Origin: Pseudomonas frederiksbergensis
GTDB lineage: Bacteria; Pseudomonadota; Gammaproteobacteria; Pseudomonadales; Pseudomonadaceae
Length of the DNA: 64,000 nt
NCBI RefSeq assembly: GCF_017114915.1
Contig: NZ_JAAUOE010000006.1
Span: 146,192-210,191 of the forward strand
Direction: 5' to 3'
The notes below the pieces were generated by a model. The model was not told the DNA's origin and did not search any database. It saw only the letters and a program-made list of their open reading frames with translations. The translations under genes were made by a program, and so were the position numbers. Below are positions 36,369-44,679 of this stretch, piece by piece; the first letter of the stretch is position 1, and the number at the start of each line of letters is the position of its first letter.

Positions 36369-37391
36369 ATGAACGCGATACTGGAAAACAAACCTGCAGC
36401 GGTACCGGTCAAGAGTCGCCGGCGCTTTCCGACCGAGTTGAGTATCTTCCTGGTGTTGATCGGCATCGGCCTGGTGTTCGAAATGTTCGGCTGGATCGTT
36501 CGCGACCAGAGCTTCCTGATGAACTCCCAGCGCCTGGTGCTGATGATCCTGCAAGTGTCGATCATCGGCCTGCTGGCGATCGGGGTGACCCAGGTCATCA
36601 TCACCACCGGTATCGACCTGTCTTCCGGTTCGGTGCTGGCGCTGTCGGCGATGATTGCCGCCAGCCTGGCCCAGACCTCGGACTTTGCCCGGGCGGTGTT
36701 TCCATCCCTGACTGACTTGCCGGTGTGGATTCCGGTGATCGCCGGGCTCGGGGTGGGATTGCTGGCGGGGGCGATCAACGGCAGCATCATTGCGATCACC
36801 GGGATTCCGCCGTTCATTGCCACCCTCGGCATGATGGTCTCGGCTCGGGGCCTGGCGCGCTACTACACCGAAGGTCAGCCGGTGAGCATGCTCTCGGATT
36901 CCTACACGGCCATCGGACACGGCGCGATGCCGGTGATCATCTTTCTGGTGGTGGCGGTGATCTTTCACATCGCCCTGCGCTACACCAAGTACGGCAAGTA
37001 CACCTACGCCATCGGCGGCAACATGCAGGCGGCGCGTACCTCCGGGATCAACGTCAAGCGCCATCTGGTGATCGTCTACAGCATCGCCGGGCTGCTTGCA
37101 GGTCTGGCCGGGGTGGTGGCGTCGGCACGGGCCGCGACCGGGCAGGCCGGTATGGGCATGTCTTATGAACTGGACGCGATTGCCGCGGCGGTCATCGGCG
37201 GCACCAGCCTGGCCGGTGGCGTAGGGCGCATCACCGGCACCGTGATCGGTGCGTTGATCCTCGGGGTCATGGCCAGCGGCTTTACCTTTGTCGGTGTTGA
37301 CGCTTATATTCAAGACATCATCAAGGGGCTGATCATTGTGGTGGCGGTGGTCATCGACCAGTACCGCAACAAGCGCAAACTCAAGCGCTGA
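36369..37391 (+). CDS. Inositol ABC transporter, permease
   Basis: 340 residues from the ATG at 36369 (AAGG upstream; a GTG six bases earlier is possible). BPD_transp_2/RbsC family with about ten hydrophobic helices. Markers are IGVTQVIITTGIDLSSGSVL, GSIIAITGIPPFIATLGMM, YAIGGNMQAARTSGINV and AAAVIGGTSLAGGVGRI. The basic cytoplasmic tail ends QYRNKRKLKR. Last gene of the importer operon. Confidence 0.92.
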   Translation: MNAILENKPAAVPVKSRRRFPTELSIFLVLIGIGLVFEMFGWIVRDQSFLMNSQRLVLMILQVSIIGLLAIGVTQVIITTGIDLSSGSVLALSAMIAASLAQTSDFARAVFPSLTDLPVWIPVIAGLGVGLLAGAINGSIIAITGIPPFIATLGMMVSARGLARYYTEGQPVSMLSDSYTAIGHGAMPVIIFLVVAVIFHIALRYTKYGKYTYAIGGNMQAARTSGINVKRHLVIVYSIAGLLAGLAGVVASARAATGQAGMGMSYELDAIAAAVIGGTSLAGGVGRITGTVIGALILGVMASGFTFVGVDAYIQDIIKGLIIVVAVVIDQYRNKRKLKR

Positions 37392-37411
37392 AGCCACGCG
37401 AAACACGAAAA

Positions 37412-37437
37412 TGCGCCACGCCGACCCGCGTGGCGCA
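37412..37437 (+). terminator. Likely terminator of the inositol transporter operon
   Basis: A perfect 10-bp GC-rich stem TGCGCCACGC / GCGTGGCGCA with a 6-nt loop, 20 bp after the permease stop. The following T-run is broken (GTTTGTCTT). The remainder of the 37392-37717 gap shows no gene; it should carry the promoter of the DksA-like gene. Confidence 0.55.
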
Positions 37438-37717
37438 GCCGTTTGTCTTCTGTATACAGCCGCTGGACTGAATTTCTTGCTATAAACGCACTCCGATAAG
37501 CGCCTCAAAGCCTGCCGTAGGGCACTTTCAGGGCTTTGTCGGACAGATTTGCTGTCTTTTCAGTTGCTGAGGCCTCAAGTCGGCCTTAGACTGCCGCCCC
37601 TCGTAAATTGAGTGCCGGGTGGCGCTTGGAATAAACGGCGCCGTTCCAATGACCGCTCCAGGCTCAACGGAACGCTCCCTAATTCGCCTTAATGCACGTT
37701 TTTTTATAGAGATATCA

Positions 37718-38122
37718 ATGACAAAGGACAAGTTGCTGGCCATGCCGGCGGATGACTACATGAATGCCGAGCAACATGCTTTTTTCTCTGAGCTGTTGCA
37801 GAACATGAAAGTCGAAACCCATGAGCGCATCGAACAGAATCGCATCGCCATCGAGAGCCTGGACACCCCGGCCGATCCGGCTGACGCGGCTTCCGTCGAA
37901 GAAGAGCGCACCTGGCTGGTGAACGCGATCGATCGCGACCAGCGCATGCTGCCTCAATTGGAACAGGCTCTGGAGCGCATCAAGGAAGACAGCTTCGGCT
38001 GGTGCGATGACAGCGGCGAGCCAATCGGCCTCAAGCGCCTGCTGATCAGCCCGACCACCAAGTACTGCATCGAAGCTCAAGAACGTCACGAGCAGATCGA
38101 CAAGCACCAGCGTCAGGCCTGA
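37718..38122 (+). CDS. DksA/TraR-family transcription factor with a two-cysteine finger
   Basis: 134 residues from the ATG at 37718; a long upstream GTG frame is not supported. The coiled-coil opening LLAMPADDYMNAEQHAFF is DksA-like, and the globular end has SFGWCDDSGEPIGLKRLL ... TKYCIEAQE. Where classical DksA has two CxxC pairs, only the first Cys of each remains (CDDS and CIEA). This is the feature of P. aeruginosa DksA2, which works without zinc. It should bind RNA polymerase and act with ppGpp. Confidence 0.8.
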   Translation: MTKDKLLAMPADDYMNAEQHAFFSELLQNMKVETHERIEQNRIAIESLDTPADPADAASVEEERTWLVNAIDRDQRMLPQLEQALERIKEDSFGWCDDSGEPIGLKRLLISPTTKYCIEAQERHEQIDKHQRQA

Positions 38123-38138
38123 TTCAGTAGCGCCCCTA

Positions 38139-38190
38139 TCGCGGGCAAGCCTCGCTCCTACAGGCCTGTAGGAGCGAGGCTTGCCCGCGA
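38139..38190. repeat. Perfect 52-bp REP palindrome
   Basis: Two 26-bp arms without any spacer, TCGCGGGCAAGCCTCGCTCC... and its exact reverse complement, followed by AGCTTTTT. It lies 16 bp after the DksA-like gene and may also end its transcript. Confidence 0.85.
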
Positions 38191-38328
38191 AGCTTTTTGT
38201 CGCCCGAAAAATTTCACGCACTTCTATTGATCTGCTGCATCCCCCCCTACTAACGGACCATAGATAATGGCCTTATGGTGGCGTTTAATGCGGATACAAC
38301 AATTAGAAGATGCATGGGGTGACAAACG

Positions 38329-39933
38329 ATGACGCGAGACGGGTCTCTGGCTGGGGCAGCGCCCGCAGCCGTGCTTTTACCGAAAAACCTGTGGCTTACG
38401 CCGACCCTGCAAAGCATCGCCCTGATGCTCCTGCTGTGCGGCATGGCATTGGCGGGCTGGTCGCTTTACCTTGGCCTGCCATTGGCCGTGTTGATTGTCT
38501 GGCTGCCGCGCCTGCGTTCGCGCACGCTCCCAGAGGCAACCGCCGCGGACAATTCCAGCGCCATCGCTGGATTGACTCGCGATCTTTCCTACACCACCAG
38601 TCATAACGCCTTGTCGGCCGCCGGTGTCGCCTTCTCGGTCAAGCAACTGGCGGACAAACTGCAATCGCAACTCGACGCCGCTGCGCAGATTGTCCGCAGC
38701 GCCGAAGTGATGATCGCCACCGAACACGCCACTTCGCAACTGAGCCGGGAAGCCTTGAGCGCGGCCAGCGAAGCCCATCAGAGCAGCGCGGCAGGGCAAA
38801 CGGAACTGGTCGAGTCCATTGCGCGCATGCATCAACTCAGTCAGCGTGCCAGCAGCAGCCGTGAGCTGATCGAAGCCCTGAGCCTGCGCAGTGACGATAT
38901 CCAGCGGGTCACGCTGGTGATTCAGTCCATCGCCAGCCAGACCAATCTGTTGGCGCTGAACGCGGCCATCGAAGCAGCGCGGGCCGGGGAACACGGTCGC
39001 GGCTTTGCGGTGGTGGCCGACGAGGTGCGTGGCCTGGCCGCGCGCACGGCGACGGCGACCGGCGAAGTCGGGGAGATGGTCGCCGACATTCAACAACGCA
39101 CGGCACAAGTGGTGGAGCAGATTCGTCAACTGGCCAGCGATCTGAATACCGGCGTCGCGCAAGTCGAGCACACCGGGCAGCATCTGGAAAACATCGCGCG
39201 ACTGGCCGCCGGTGTCGAAAGGCAGGTCGGGGAAATCGCTCAGGGCGCAGACACCAATCGCGAACAACTTGACAGCCTGTTCCACGCGATCGAACAAATG
39301 CGCAGCGATCTGGCGATCAGTGACCAGCAAACCCAACGTCTGGCCCAGGCGGCGGTGCAGATGGAAGAGCAGGCTGAAACCATCAGCGAACGTCTCGCCG
39401 AAGTCGGACTGGATGACTACCACCAGCGGATTTATGACCTGGCCCGGGAAGGGGCGAGTCAGATTGCGGCGCGTTTCGAAGCGGATATCGACCAGGGCCG
39501 GATCAGCCTGGATGACCTGTTCGATCGCAATTACCAGGCGATCCCCAACTCCAGCCCGGTCAAATACCAGACCCGCTTTGACCGCTACACCGATCAGGTA
39601 CTGCCGGCCATTCAGGAACCGTTGCTGCCGCGTCACGAAGGCCTGGTGTTCGCCATTGCCTGCACTCAGCAGGGTTATGTGCCGACCCATAACACTGTAT
39701 TCAGCCAGCCACTGACCGGTGATGTTCAGGTCGATACCCTGCAAAACCGCACCAAGCGCAAGTTCGCCGACCGCACCGGGATCCGCTGTGGCAGCCATCA
39801 GCAACCCGTGTTGTTGCAGACCTACACCCGCGACACCGGTGAACTGATGCACGACCTCTCGGTGCCGATCATGCTCAAGGGCCGGCATTGGGGTGGTTTG
39901 CGCCTGGGTTACAAGCCAGAACGTCCTCGCTGA
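38329..39933 (+). CDS. Methyl-accepting chemotaxis protein
   Basis: 534 residues. Two close membrane segments near residues 28-58 with almost no periplasmic loop, then a cytoplasmic signalling domain with the hairpin-tip motif [35 protein letters not shown]. After the MCP helices comes a C-terminal globular domain ([16 protein letters not shown] ... [13 protein letters not shown]) like those found in transducers with a cytoplasmic PAS/Cache-like output or sensor. It probably senses an internal or redox cue. No ligand domain in the periplasm is visible. Confidence 0.88.
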   Translation: MTRDGSLAGAAPAAVLLPKNLWLTPTLQSIALMLLLCGMALAGWSLYLGLPLAVLIVWLPRLRSRTLPEATAADNSSAIAGLTRDLSYTTSHNALSAAGVAFSVKQLADKLQSQLDAAAQIVRSAEVMIATEHATSQLSREALSAASEAHQSSAAGQTELVESIARMHQLSQRASSSRELIEALSLRSDDIQRVTLVIQSIASQTNLLALNAAIEAARAGEHGRGFAVVADEVRGLAARTATATGEVGEMVADIQQRTAQVVEQIRQLASDLNTGVAQVEHTGQHLENIARLAAGVERQVGEIAQGADTNREQLDSLFHAIEQMRSDLAISDQQTQRLAQAAVQMEEQAETISERLAEVGLDDYHQRIYDLAREGASQIAARFEADIDQGRISLDDLFDRNYQAIPNSSPVKYQTRFDRYTDQVLPAIQEPLLPRHEGLVFAIACTQQGYVPTHNTVFSQPLTGDVQVDTLQNRTKRKFADRTGIRCGSHQQPVLLQTYTRDTGELMHDLSVPIMLKGRHWGGLRLGYKPERPR

Positions 39934-40016
39934 GAGGGCGACCCAACAGCGGCTCACTGCATCTGAGGAACTCGCGCTTCAGGAGTTCGATAGCGATGTT
40001 CAAAAGCGGCCGATTT

Positions 40017-40289
40017 TCAGGCTTTCAATGCCCCTTCATCGACCGCAAGCTTCAGGGCTTTGGCGGCTTCCCGGGCGGCAATGGCCGCGACCTCCGCGGT
40101 CTTGAACCAGCGATCCTTTTCGACCTGGTGGCACGACACCGCGGTCAATGGCGGTTTGGCGCGCATGACAATGACTGCCTGGAATTCGCCGTCGACCTCT
40201 CTGGCTTCGCCCCGGATAAAAAATTCACCGATATCAAATTCCGTCACGTAGCAGCCTTCCCTTGGAAATATTTTATTGTGTTCATGCAT
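40017..40289 (-). CDS. Hypothetical protein (90 aa)
   Basis: Small soluble protein with a beta-rich start (CYVTEFDIGEFFIRGEAREVDGE-type strands) and an alanine-rich helix at the end (AAIAAREAAKALKLAVDEGA). AAGGA precedes the ATG by four bases. No known domain recognised; looks like a Pseudomonas-restricted protein. The convergent chemotaxis gene ends 83 bp away. Confidence 0.6.
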   Translation of the reverse strand: MHEHNKIFPREGCYVTEFDIGEFFIRGEAREVDGEFQAVIVMRAKPPLTAVSCHQVEKDRWFKTAEVAAIAAREAAKALKLAVDEGALKA

Positions 40290-40395
40290 CCGTCCTTGAG
40301 GACGGGCTTCATGGGGTGGGGCAGTATGGCAGTAGTTGCCTGCCGGCGGCTGAGTTAAGTCGCCGGCGTGACGAAACGTCTATGGAAATGAAGGG

Positions 40396-40644
40396 TCAGC
40401 TGCGTGCCTCAAGTGAACGGGCAAGGGCGCAGGCTTCGTTATGGCTGCCGCGGAAACCTCTGACACGTCCGGTGGATATTTCCCTGATGTGGAAAAAGGC
40501 GTTGCCGGCCAATACCACCTGAAAACGCGGGAGCAGAGGCTCGTCAAGGAGGAAATCCTGCTGCCCGAGCACCATCGAATGCAGAGGTGACGAGCCGTCT
40601 GTGTGTCGTGGGTGAGGCTGGGCGAAGTGAGTCAGTGTGCACAT
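40396..40644 (-). CDS. Hypothetical protein (82 aa)
   Basis: Start at 40644 (MCTLTHFAQPHP) chosen for a good AAAGGA site; the frame runs 21 codons further upstream without one. The product has a hydrophobic central part (FQVVLAGNAFFHIREI) and a basic end. No family recognised. It lies upstream of, and on the same strand as, the 90-residue gene. Confidence 0.5.
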   Translation of the reverse strand: MCTLTHFAQPHPRHTDGSSPLHSMVLGQQDFLLDEPLLPRFQVVLAGNAFFHIREISTGRVRGFRGSHNEACALARSLEARS

Positions 40645-41052
40645 ATGAAGTCCTTTTCGTGATTTTGCCGACGTGTGTACGGTGTTTTGGCTAGTCTCGG
40701 TGAGCATGGCTGCTCTAGAATCGCCATCATTGGTTGGCGATTGATGCCCATCTAAAGCAATTTTTTACTGGCGATATGTCGGAAAAGTGCTTTTTTAAAA
40801 GTGATTTTTCCCTAAAGTTGGTAATCCGGCTTTTCCGGCCGTCAGAAGGGCGTTTTCCTTCAACCTCTGACGACCGTCAGGCAGGACGACGTGAGGGATG
40901 TTCCAGTAGTCTTCTCAAACCTCGCGATGAATGGGCCCTCTGCCTGTTCCAAATTCGCCCCGGGTCATTTGGCTACACCTCGGCATTGCCGCTTTTTTCT
41001 GCTGTGCGCGTTTCCTGCGTACAGCATCATTTTCAGATGTGGGGATGTTTCC
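40645..41052. other. 408-bp intergenic region without a gene
   Basis: No supported gene. It holds an 8-bp inverted repeat AATCGCCA/TGGCGATT (40719-40726, 40735-40742), AT-rich runs near 40790-40810 that may carry promoters for both sides, and a CCGTCAGA/TCTGACG pairing near 40840-40880. Nothing more can be assigned. Confidence 0.4.
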
Positions 41053-41523
41053 TTGGCAGTAAGTAATCTCGATATGCATGCTTTGTTCGTACTGGGTGAT
41101 TTGCGCGCAAAGCTGGTTAAACAGTTTCAGTCACGTTTCGTCTACATCACCGAACAGAACGCTGAAGGCATTTACATTGCCGAGATCGACACCGAATCGG
41201 CACTGGTGGTGGACGACAAGCCTGGGCTTAAACTCAAGGTCGGCGATCATTTCAGCGCCTCCGTATTGCCCAGTCGCGAAGGCGGCAAGCTGGACATCAA
41301 GTTCCGCGAAATCAAACTGACGGTGTACGGGCTGGGTGATTACGCGTTCGTGACCACCGCCGACGGCCACGGCATTGTGTTCAAGGAGGGGCATAGTGTG
41401 GTGATGGTGTTTGCCGCCCACCAACAGTTGCAGGAAGGTCTGACCAAAACCCTGAAGGCCGTGACTGCCAAGGCCGCCAAGTGGCGCAAGGGCGAACTGG
41501 TGACCTTCAAGGCCAGCGAGTAA
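41053..41523 (+). CDS. Conserved hypothetical protein (about 156 aa)
   Basis: A soluble beta-rich protein: LGDLRAKLVKQFQSRFVYI, ALVVDDKPGLKLKVGDHFSAS, LDIKFREIKLTVYGLGDYAF, then a basic helical end. The start is uncertain. I give the TTG at 41053 (reading AVSNLDMHALFVLGD), which fits homologues as I remember them; an ATG at 41074 is the alternative. Neither has a strong site. Stop and next start overlap (TAATG), so it is coupled to the small gene that follows. Function unknown. Confidence 0.6.
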   Translation: MAVSNLDMHALFVLGDLRAKLVKQFQSRFVYITEQNAEGIYIAEIDTESALVVDDKPGLKLKVGDHFSASVLPSREGGKLDIKFREIKLTVYGLGDYAFVTTADGHGIVFKEGHSVVMVFAAHQQLQEGLTKTLKAVTAKAAKWRKGELVTFKASE

Positions 41524-41726
41524 TGACCCTGGCCCGCGCCGATTTCCACGATCAGAACCAGGCCAGTGCCCACGCCGAGGCGCAGCGTCTGTTGGCTCAA
41601 AAGGCCGTTCTGCAGGGAGCCTGGCTGAGTTGGGTGGCGTCACAGATCTACCTGTTGCGTCCGGCGGCGTACGCCAGCATGGTCAGAAGGGAGCTTGCGC
41701 GCTTGCAGGAATCTTCCGAAAAATAA
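41523..41726 (+). CDS. Small hypothetical protein (67 aa)
   Basis: The ATG shares its A with the stop of the previous gene (TAATG). The peptide is helical and alanine/glutamine-rich (QASAHAEAQRLLAQKAVLQG) with a mildly hydrophobic middle (LSWVASQIYLL). No family recognised; tight coupling suggests it works with the upstream protein. Confidence 0.55.
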   Translation: MTLARADFHDQNQASAHAEAQRLLAQKAVLQGAWLSWVASQIYLLRPAAYASMVRRELARLQESSEK

Positions 41727-41845
41727 TCCTCGTCCCTCGAAAGCAGAAACCTCTACTACAGTCAGTTGACTGAGTCTTCAGAGGCTTGCGGTCTTCTTTG
41801 TCAGGCCATCCTGCTATTGCTGTGAACAGCACGAGGTGCAAAAGC

Positions 41846-42862
41846 ATGAAGGGAATTCGACGGTTACTGGCCGCTACCCTGGCCACGCTTGGGTTGTTGG
41901 TTTCACCCGTTCCGGTATTCGCCGCCCAGGCGCCGATCCACTTCGCCGACCTGAACTGGGAAAGCGGCAGCCTGATCACCGAGATTCTGCGGATCATCGT
42001 CGAGCAGGGCTACGGCTTGCCGACCGACACCTTGCCGGGGACGACCATTACCCTGGAAACCGCCTTGGCCAACAATGATATTCAGGTCATTGGCGAAGAG
42101 TGGGCGGGCCGCAGTCCGGTCTGGGTCAAGGCTGAGGCCGAGGGCAAGGTCGCCAGCCTGGGCGATACGGTCAAGGGCGCCACCGAGGGTTGGTGGGTGC
42201 CGGAGTACGTGATCAAGGGCGATCCGGCCAAGGGCATCAAGCCACTGGCGCCGGGCCTGCGCAGTGTCAGTGATCTGCCGCGCTACAAAGACGTATTCAA
42301 AGACCCGGAAACCCCGGACAAGGGGCGCTTCCTCAACAGCCCGATCGGCTGGACGTCGGAAGTGGTCAACAAGCAGAAGCTCAAGGCCTATGGGCTGAAC
42401 GACAGCTATGTGAACTTTCGCAGTGGTTCGGGGGCGGCGCTGGATGCGGAGATCAGCTCGTCGATACGTCGCGGCAGGCCGGTGCTGTTCTATTACTGGT
42501 CCCCGACGCCTTTGCTCGGCCGCTTCAAGCTGATTCAGCTGCAAGAGCCGCCATTCGACGCCGAAGCCTGGAAAACCCTGACCGACGCCGACCACCCCAA
42601 TCCGAGACCGACTCGCTCGCTGCCCTCGAAGCTGTCCGTCGGCGTGTCCACGCCATTCCAGAAACAGTACCCGCAGATTGCCGAGTTCTTCAGCAAGGTC
42701 GATTTGCCGATCGACGCTTTGAACAAGGCCCTGGCGGACATGAGCGAAAAACACACCCCGCCACGTCAAGCGGCGCAGGCGTTCATGAAGGCACACCCTG
42801 ACGTGTGGCAGACCTGGGTTCCGAAGGATGTGGCGGACAAAGTCTCTGCCGAGCTGAAATAA
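41846..42862 (+). CDS. Glycine betaine/proline-type ABC binding protein (OpuAC family), orphan
   Basis: 338 residues from the ATG at 41846 (GAGG upstream) with a signal peptide cut after PVFA. OpuAC fold: HFADLNWESGSLITEILRIIVE, ALANNDIQVIGEEWAGRSPVW, a Trp-rich patch TEGWWVPEYVI and GRPVLFYYWSPTPLL, which would form the aromatic cage for a quaternary amine. No permease or ATPase gene lies next to it, so it must dock on a transporter encoded elsewhere. Confidence 0.85.
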   Translation: MKGIRRLLAATLATLGLLVSPVPVFAAQAPIHFADLNWESGSLITEILRIIVEQGYGLPTDTLPGTTITLETALANNDIQVIGEEWAGRSPVWVKAEAEGKVASLGDTVKGATEGWWVPEYVIKGDPAKGIKPLAPGLRSVSDLPRYKDVFKDPETPDKGRFLNSPIGWTSEVVNKQKLKAYGLNDSYVNFRSGSGAALDAEISSSIRRGRPVLFYYWSPTPLLGRFKLIQLQEPPFDAEAWKTLTDADHPNPRPTRSLPSKLSVGVSTPFQKQYPQIAEFFSKVDLPIDALNKALADMSEKHTPPRQAAQAFMKAHPDVWQTWVPKDVADKVSAELK

Positions 42863-42885
42863 ATAGCTTGGTCGTACATAAAAGA

Positions 42886-42951
42886 CCGTAGGGGCTGGCG
42901 CAGCCTGCGATCTTTTGATCAAAGTCAAGGATCGCGGACTAGCCCCCACGG
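42886..42951. repeat. REP-type inverted repeat
   Basis: CCGTAGGGGCTGGCGCAGCC... (42886 on) and GATCGCGGACTAGCCCCCACGG (ending 42951) are imperfect inverted arms around GATCAAAGTCAAG. Located just after the OpuAC gene. Confidence 0.65.
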
Positions 42952-43015
42952 AGCGCTTTTAAATTCGGGCAAGGAAGTTCATCCTGCTGCAACATTTCAC
43001 ACTGGATGTCTGAAT

Positions 43016-43453
43016 ATGAGTCTTTTGGTCGCGCAAGGGATTGCTGCAATTTTTCTAGTCATCAGTCTGGTCCACCTGTATTGGGCAGCAGGGGGCAAGT
43101 GGGGCAGCGAGGCGGCGGTGCCACGAGTGCCGGGGAAAGGCGGCGAGGCATCAAGGCCCGCGTTCAAGCCGTCGGGCTTTGGCACGTTGCTGGTGGCGGT
43201 AGGGTTGCTGCTGATCGCGATGCTGGTATGCCTGCGGGTCGGGCTGTATCTGCCCACGGTGCATCACTGGTCGTTGCAGTGGGTGATCAGCGCGATCGCG
43301 CTGCTGATGTTCGCCCGGGCGATCGGCGATTCGAATCTGGTGGGGTTCTTCAAGCAGGTCAAGGGTTCTAGGTTTGCCCGGCTGGATACCTGGGCCTATT
43401 CGCCGTTGTGTGTGGTGTTGGGGGCTGGATTGTTGGCAGTGGCCTGGGTCTGA
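43016..43453 (+). CDS. DUF3995 membrane protein
   Basis: 145 residues with four predicted membrane helices: AQGIAAIFLVISLVHLYWAA, GFGTLLVAVGLLLIAMLVCL, WSLQWVISAIALLMFARAIG and a final YSPLCVVLGAGLLAVAWV. The HLYWAAGG start and the D-T-x-x-YSPLC end fit DUF3995. Function unknown. It stands alone between two REP repeats. Confidence 0.82.
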   Translation: MSLLVAQGIAAIFLVISLVHLYWAAGGKWGSEAAVPRVPGKGGEASRPAFKPSGFGTLLVAVGLLLIAMLVCLRVGLYLPTVHHWSLQWVISAIALLMFARAIGDSNLVGFFKQVKGSRFARLDTWAYSPLCVVLGAGLLAVAWV

Positions 43454-43457
43454 AAAG

Positions 43458-43526
43458 CTTCGCGGCCAAGTCTCGTTCCTGCATGGAATCTTGCGGCCCT
43501 TGTAGGAGCGAGGCTTGCCCGCGAAG
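43458..43526. repeat. REP doublet
   Basis: CTTCGCGGCCAAGTCTCGTT... (43458 on) and TGTAGGAGCGAGGCTTGCCC... (ending 43526) are imperfect inverted arms of the same REP type as 38139-38190. Confidence 0.65.
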
Positions 43527-43556
43527 AGGCCCTGCCAACCACCACGAATCCCTGAA

Positions 43557-43919
43557 CTAACTCCCGGTTTCCGTGCGCCGGCTACTCACCTCTGCCGGCA
43601 CATCATCCCCCGCCATGCGTTTGCGAAACAGCGCTGCCCGGGCCAGTAGCAGCGTGGTCACCGGCACGGTGATCGACAGCAGAATCGGAATCAGCCAGGC
43701 ATGCAGCACCGGCGCCGACTTGAGCGCCGAAAAGTAAATGATCGAAGCCAGTGCCACGCACCACGCGCCCAATGTCGAGGCCAGCGCCGGAGGGTGCATG
43801 CGCTGGAAATAATCCTTCATCCGCAGCAGCCCGACGGAGCCGATCAGCGCAAACAGACTGCTGAGCACCAGCAGAATCGCCACCGGTATTTCCACCCACA
43901 GAGACAGTTCAGCGCTCAT
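43557..43919 (-). CDS. mrpG: Cation/H+ antiporter subunit G
   Basis: 120 residues, three membrane helices. Markers are LLVLSSLFALIGSVGLLRMKDYFQRMHPPALASTLG (the MnhG signature region) and LLSITVPVTTLLLARAA. Last gene of the six-gene Mrp operon, overlapping subunit F by four bases. The basic cytoplasmic tail (FRKRMAGDD) varies in the family. Confidence 0.92.
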   Translation of the reverse strand: MSAELSLWVEIPVAILLVLSSLFALIGSVGLLRMKDYFQRMHPPALASTLGAWCVALASIIYFSALKSAPVLHAWLIPILLSITVPVTTLLLARAALFRKRMAGDDVPAEVSSRRTETGS

Positions 43920-44194
43920 TCGATCACCTCGCCGCGCAACAGGAATTTGGCCAAGGCAAACGAGCCGACGAAGCCGAACAGGGCGATCAGCAGCGCCGCC
44001 TCGAAATAAGTGTCACTGGCATAACGAATGCCCAGCGCGAGCATCATCAGCATGGCGACGATGTACAGGTAATCCAGGGCCAGAACCCGGTCCTGGGCAG
44101 ACGGCCCCTTGAACAGGCGGATCAGGGTCAGAATCATCGCCAGCGAAAAAAGGAACAGACTCAGCACGATTGCGTTCGACAGCAATGGGCTCAT
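43916..44194 (-). CDS. mrpF: Cation/H+ antiporter subunit F
   Basis: 92 residues, three membrane helices. LTLIRLFKGPSAQDRVLALD is the conserved F-subunit loop, followed by YIVAMLMMLALGIRYASDTYFE and ALLIALFGFVGSFALAKFLL. Overlaps subunits E and G by four bases each. Confidence 0.92.
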   Translation of the reverse strand: MSPLLSNAIVLSLFLFSLAMILTLIRLFKGPSAQDRVLALDYLYIVAMLMMLALGIRYASDTYFEAALLIALFGFVGSFALAKFLLRGEVIE

Positions 44195-44679
44195 TCGAAG
44201 ATCTCCATCAAGGGGCGCTCATAGGTCGCCTTGAAGTGCTGGATGAATGGGCCTTCGTCATCCAGGTCGAAGACATGCAGCAACAGAATGCTGCGATCCA
44301 GCGCCAGTTCCGACCAGACCGTGCCGGGAATCACCGTGCAAATGATCGACAGCGCCGCCAGGCCGTTGGCATCGTGCAAGTCCAGCGGCACCTTGATGAA
44401 CCGCGAGCGAGGTGCACGACGGCCAGCATTAAGTACGCCCCAGGCCACGGCGAGGTTGGACACCAGCACATCGCGCCCGACCAGCAAGAACAAACGCAAA
44501 ATCACGCCGGGCCGACGAATGCGGATCGGCAGCGGCCGCAGCTTGCGCATCATCAGCGGGGCACAGAGGCCAAGCACCGCGCCCAACAGCAGATTGCCGG
44601 GGCTGATCGACAGGTTCAACGCCAGCCACAGCAGCCCTAGCGACAGCGACAACCAGGGTGCAGGAAACAGACGCTTCAT
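44191..44679 (-). CDS. mrpE: Cation/H+ antiporter subunit E
   Basis: 162 residues. Two hydrophobic segments at the N terminus (WLSLSLGLLWLALNLSI, GNLLLGAVLGLCAP), then a soluble domain with SNLAVAWGVL, SRFIKVPLD, TVIPGTVWSELALD and LLLHVFDLDDEGPFIQ, typical of MnhE. Needed for assembly and activity of the Mrp complex in the inner membrane. Confidence 0.92.
   Translation of the reverse strand: MKRLFPAPWLSLSLGLLWLALNLSISPGNLLLGAVLGLCAPLMMRKLRPLPIRIRRPGVILRLFLLVGRDVLVSNLAVAWGVLNAGRRAPRSRFIKVPLDLHDANGLAALSIICTVIPGTVWSELALDRSILLLHVFDLDDEGPFIQHFKATYERPLMEIFE

Noticed and set aside
36311..36715. Arginine-rich ORF starting at the end of the ATPase gene
   Set aside because: Out of frame with the permease gene that covers the same bases and has clear family motifs.
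34767..37508. 913-codon open frame antisense to the importer ATPase and permease genes
   Set aside because: Two well-defined genes on the plus strand explain the region; the antisense product is low-complexity, His/Asp-rich, as expected from codon bias.
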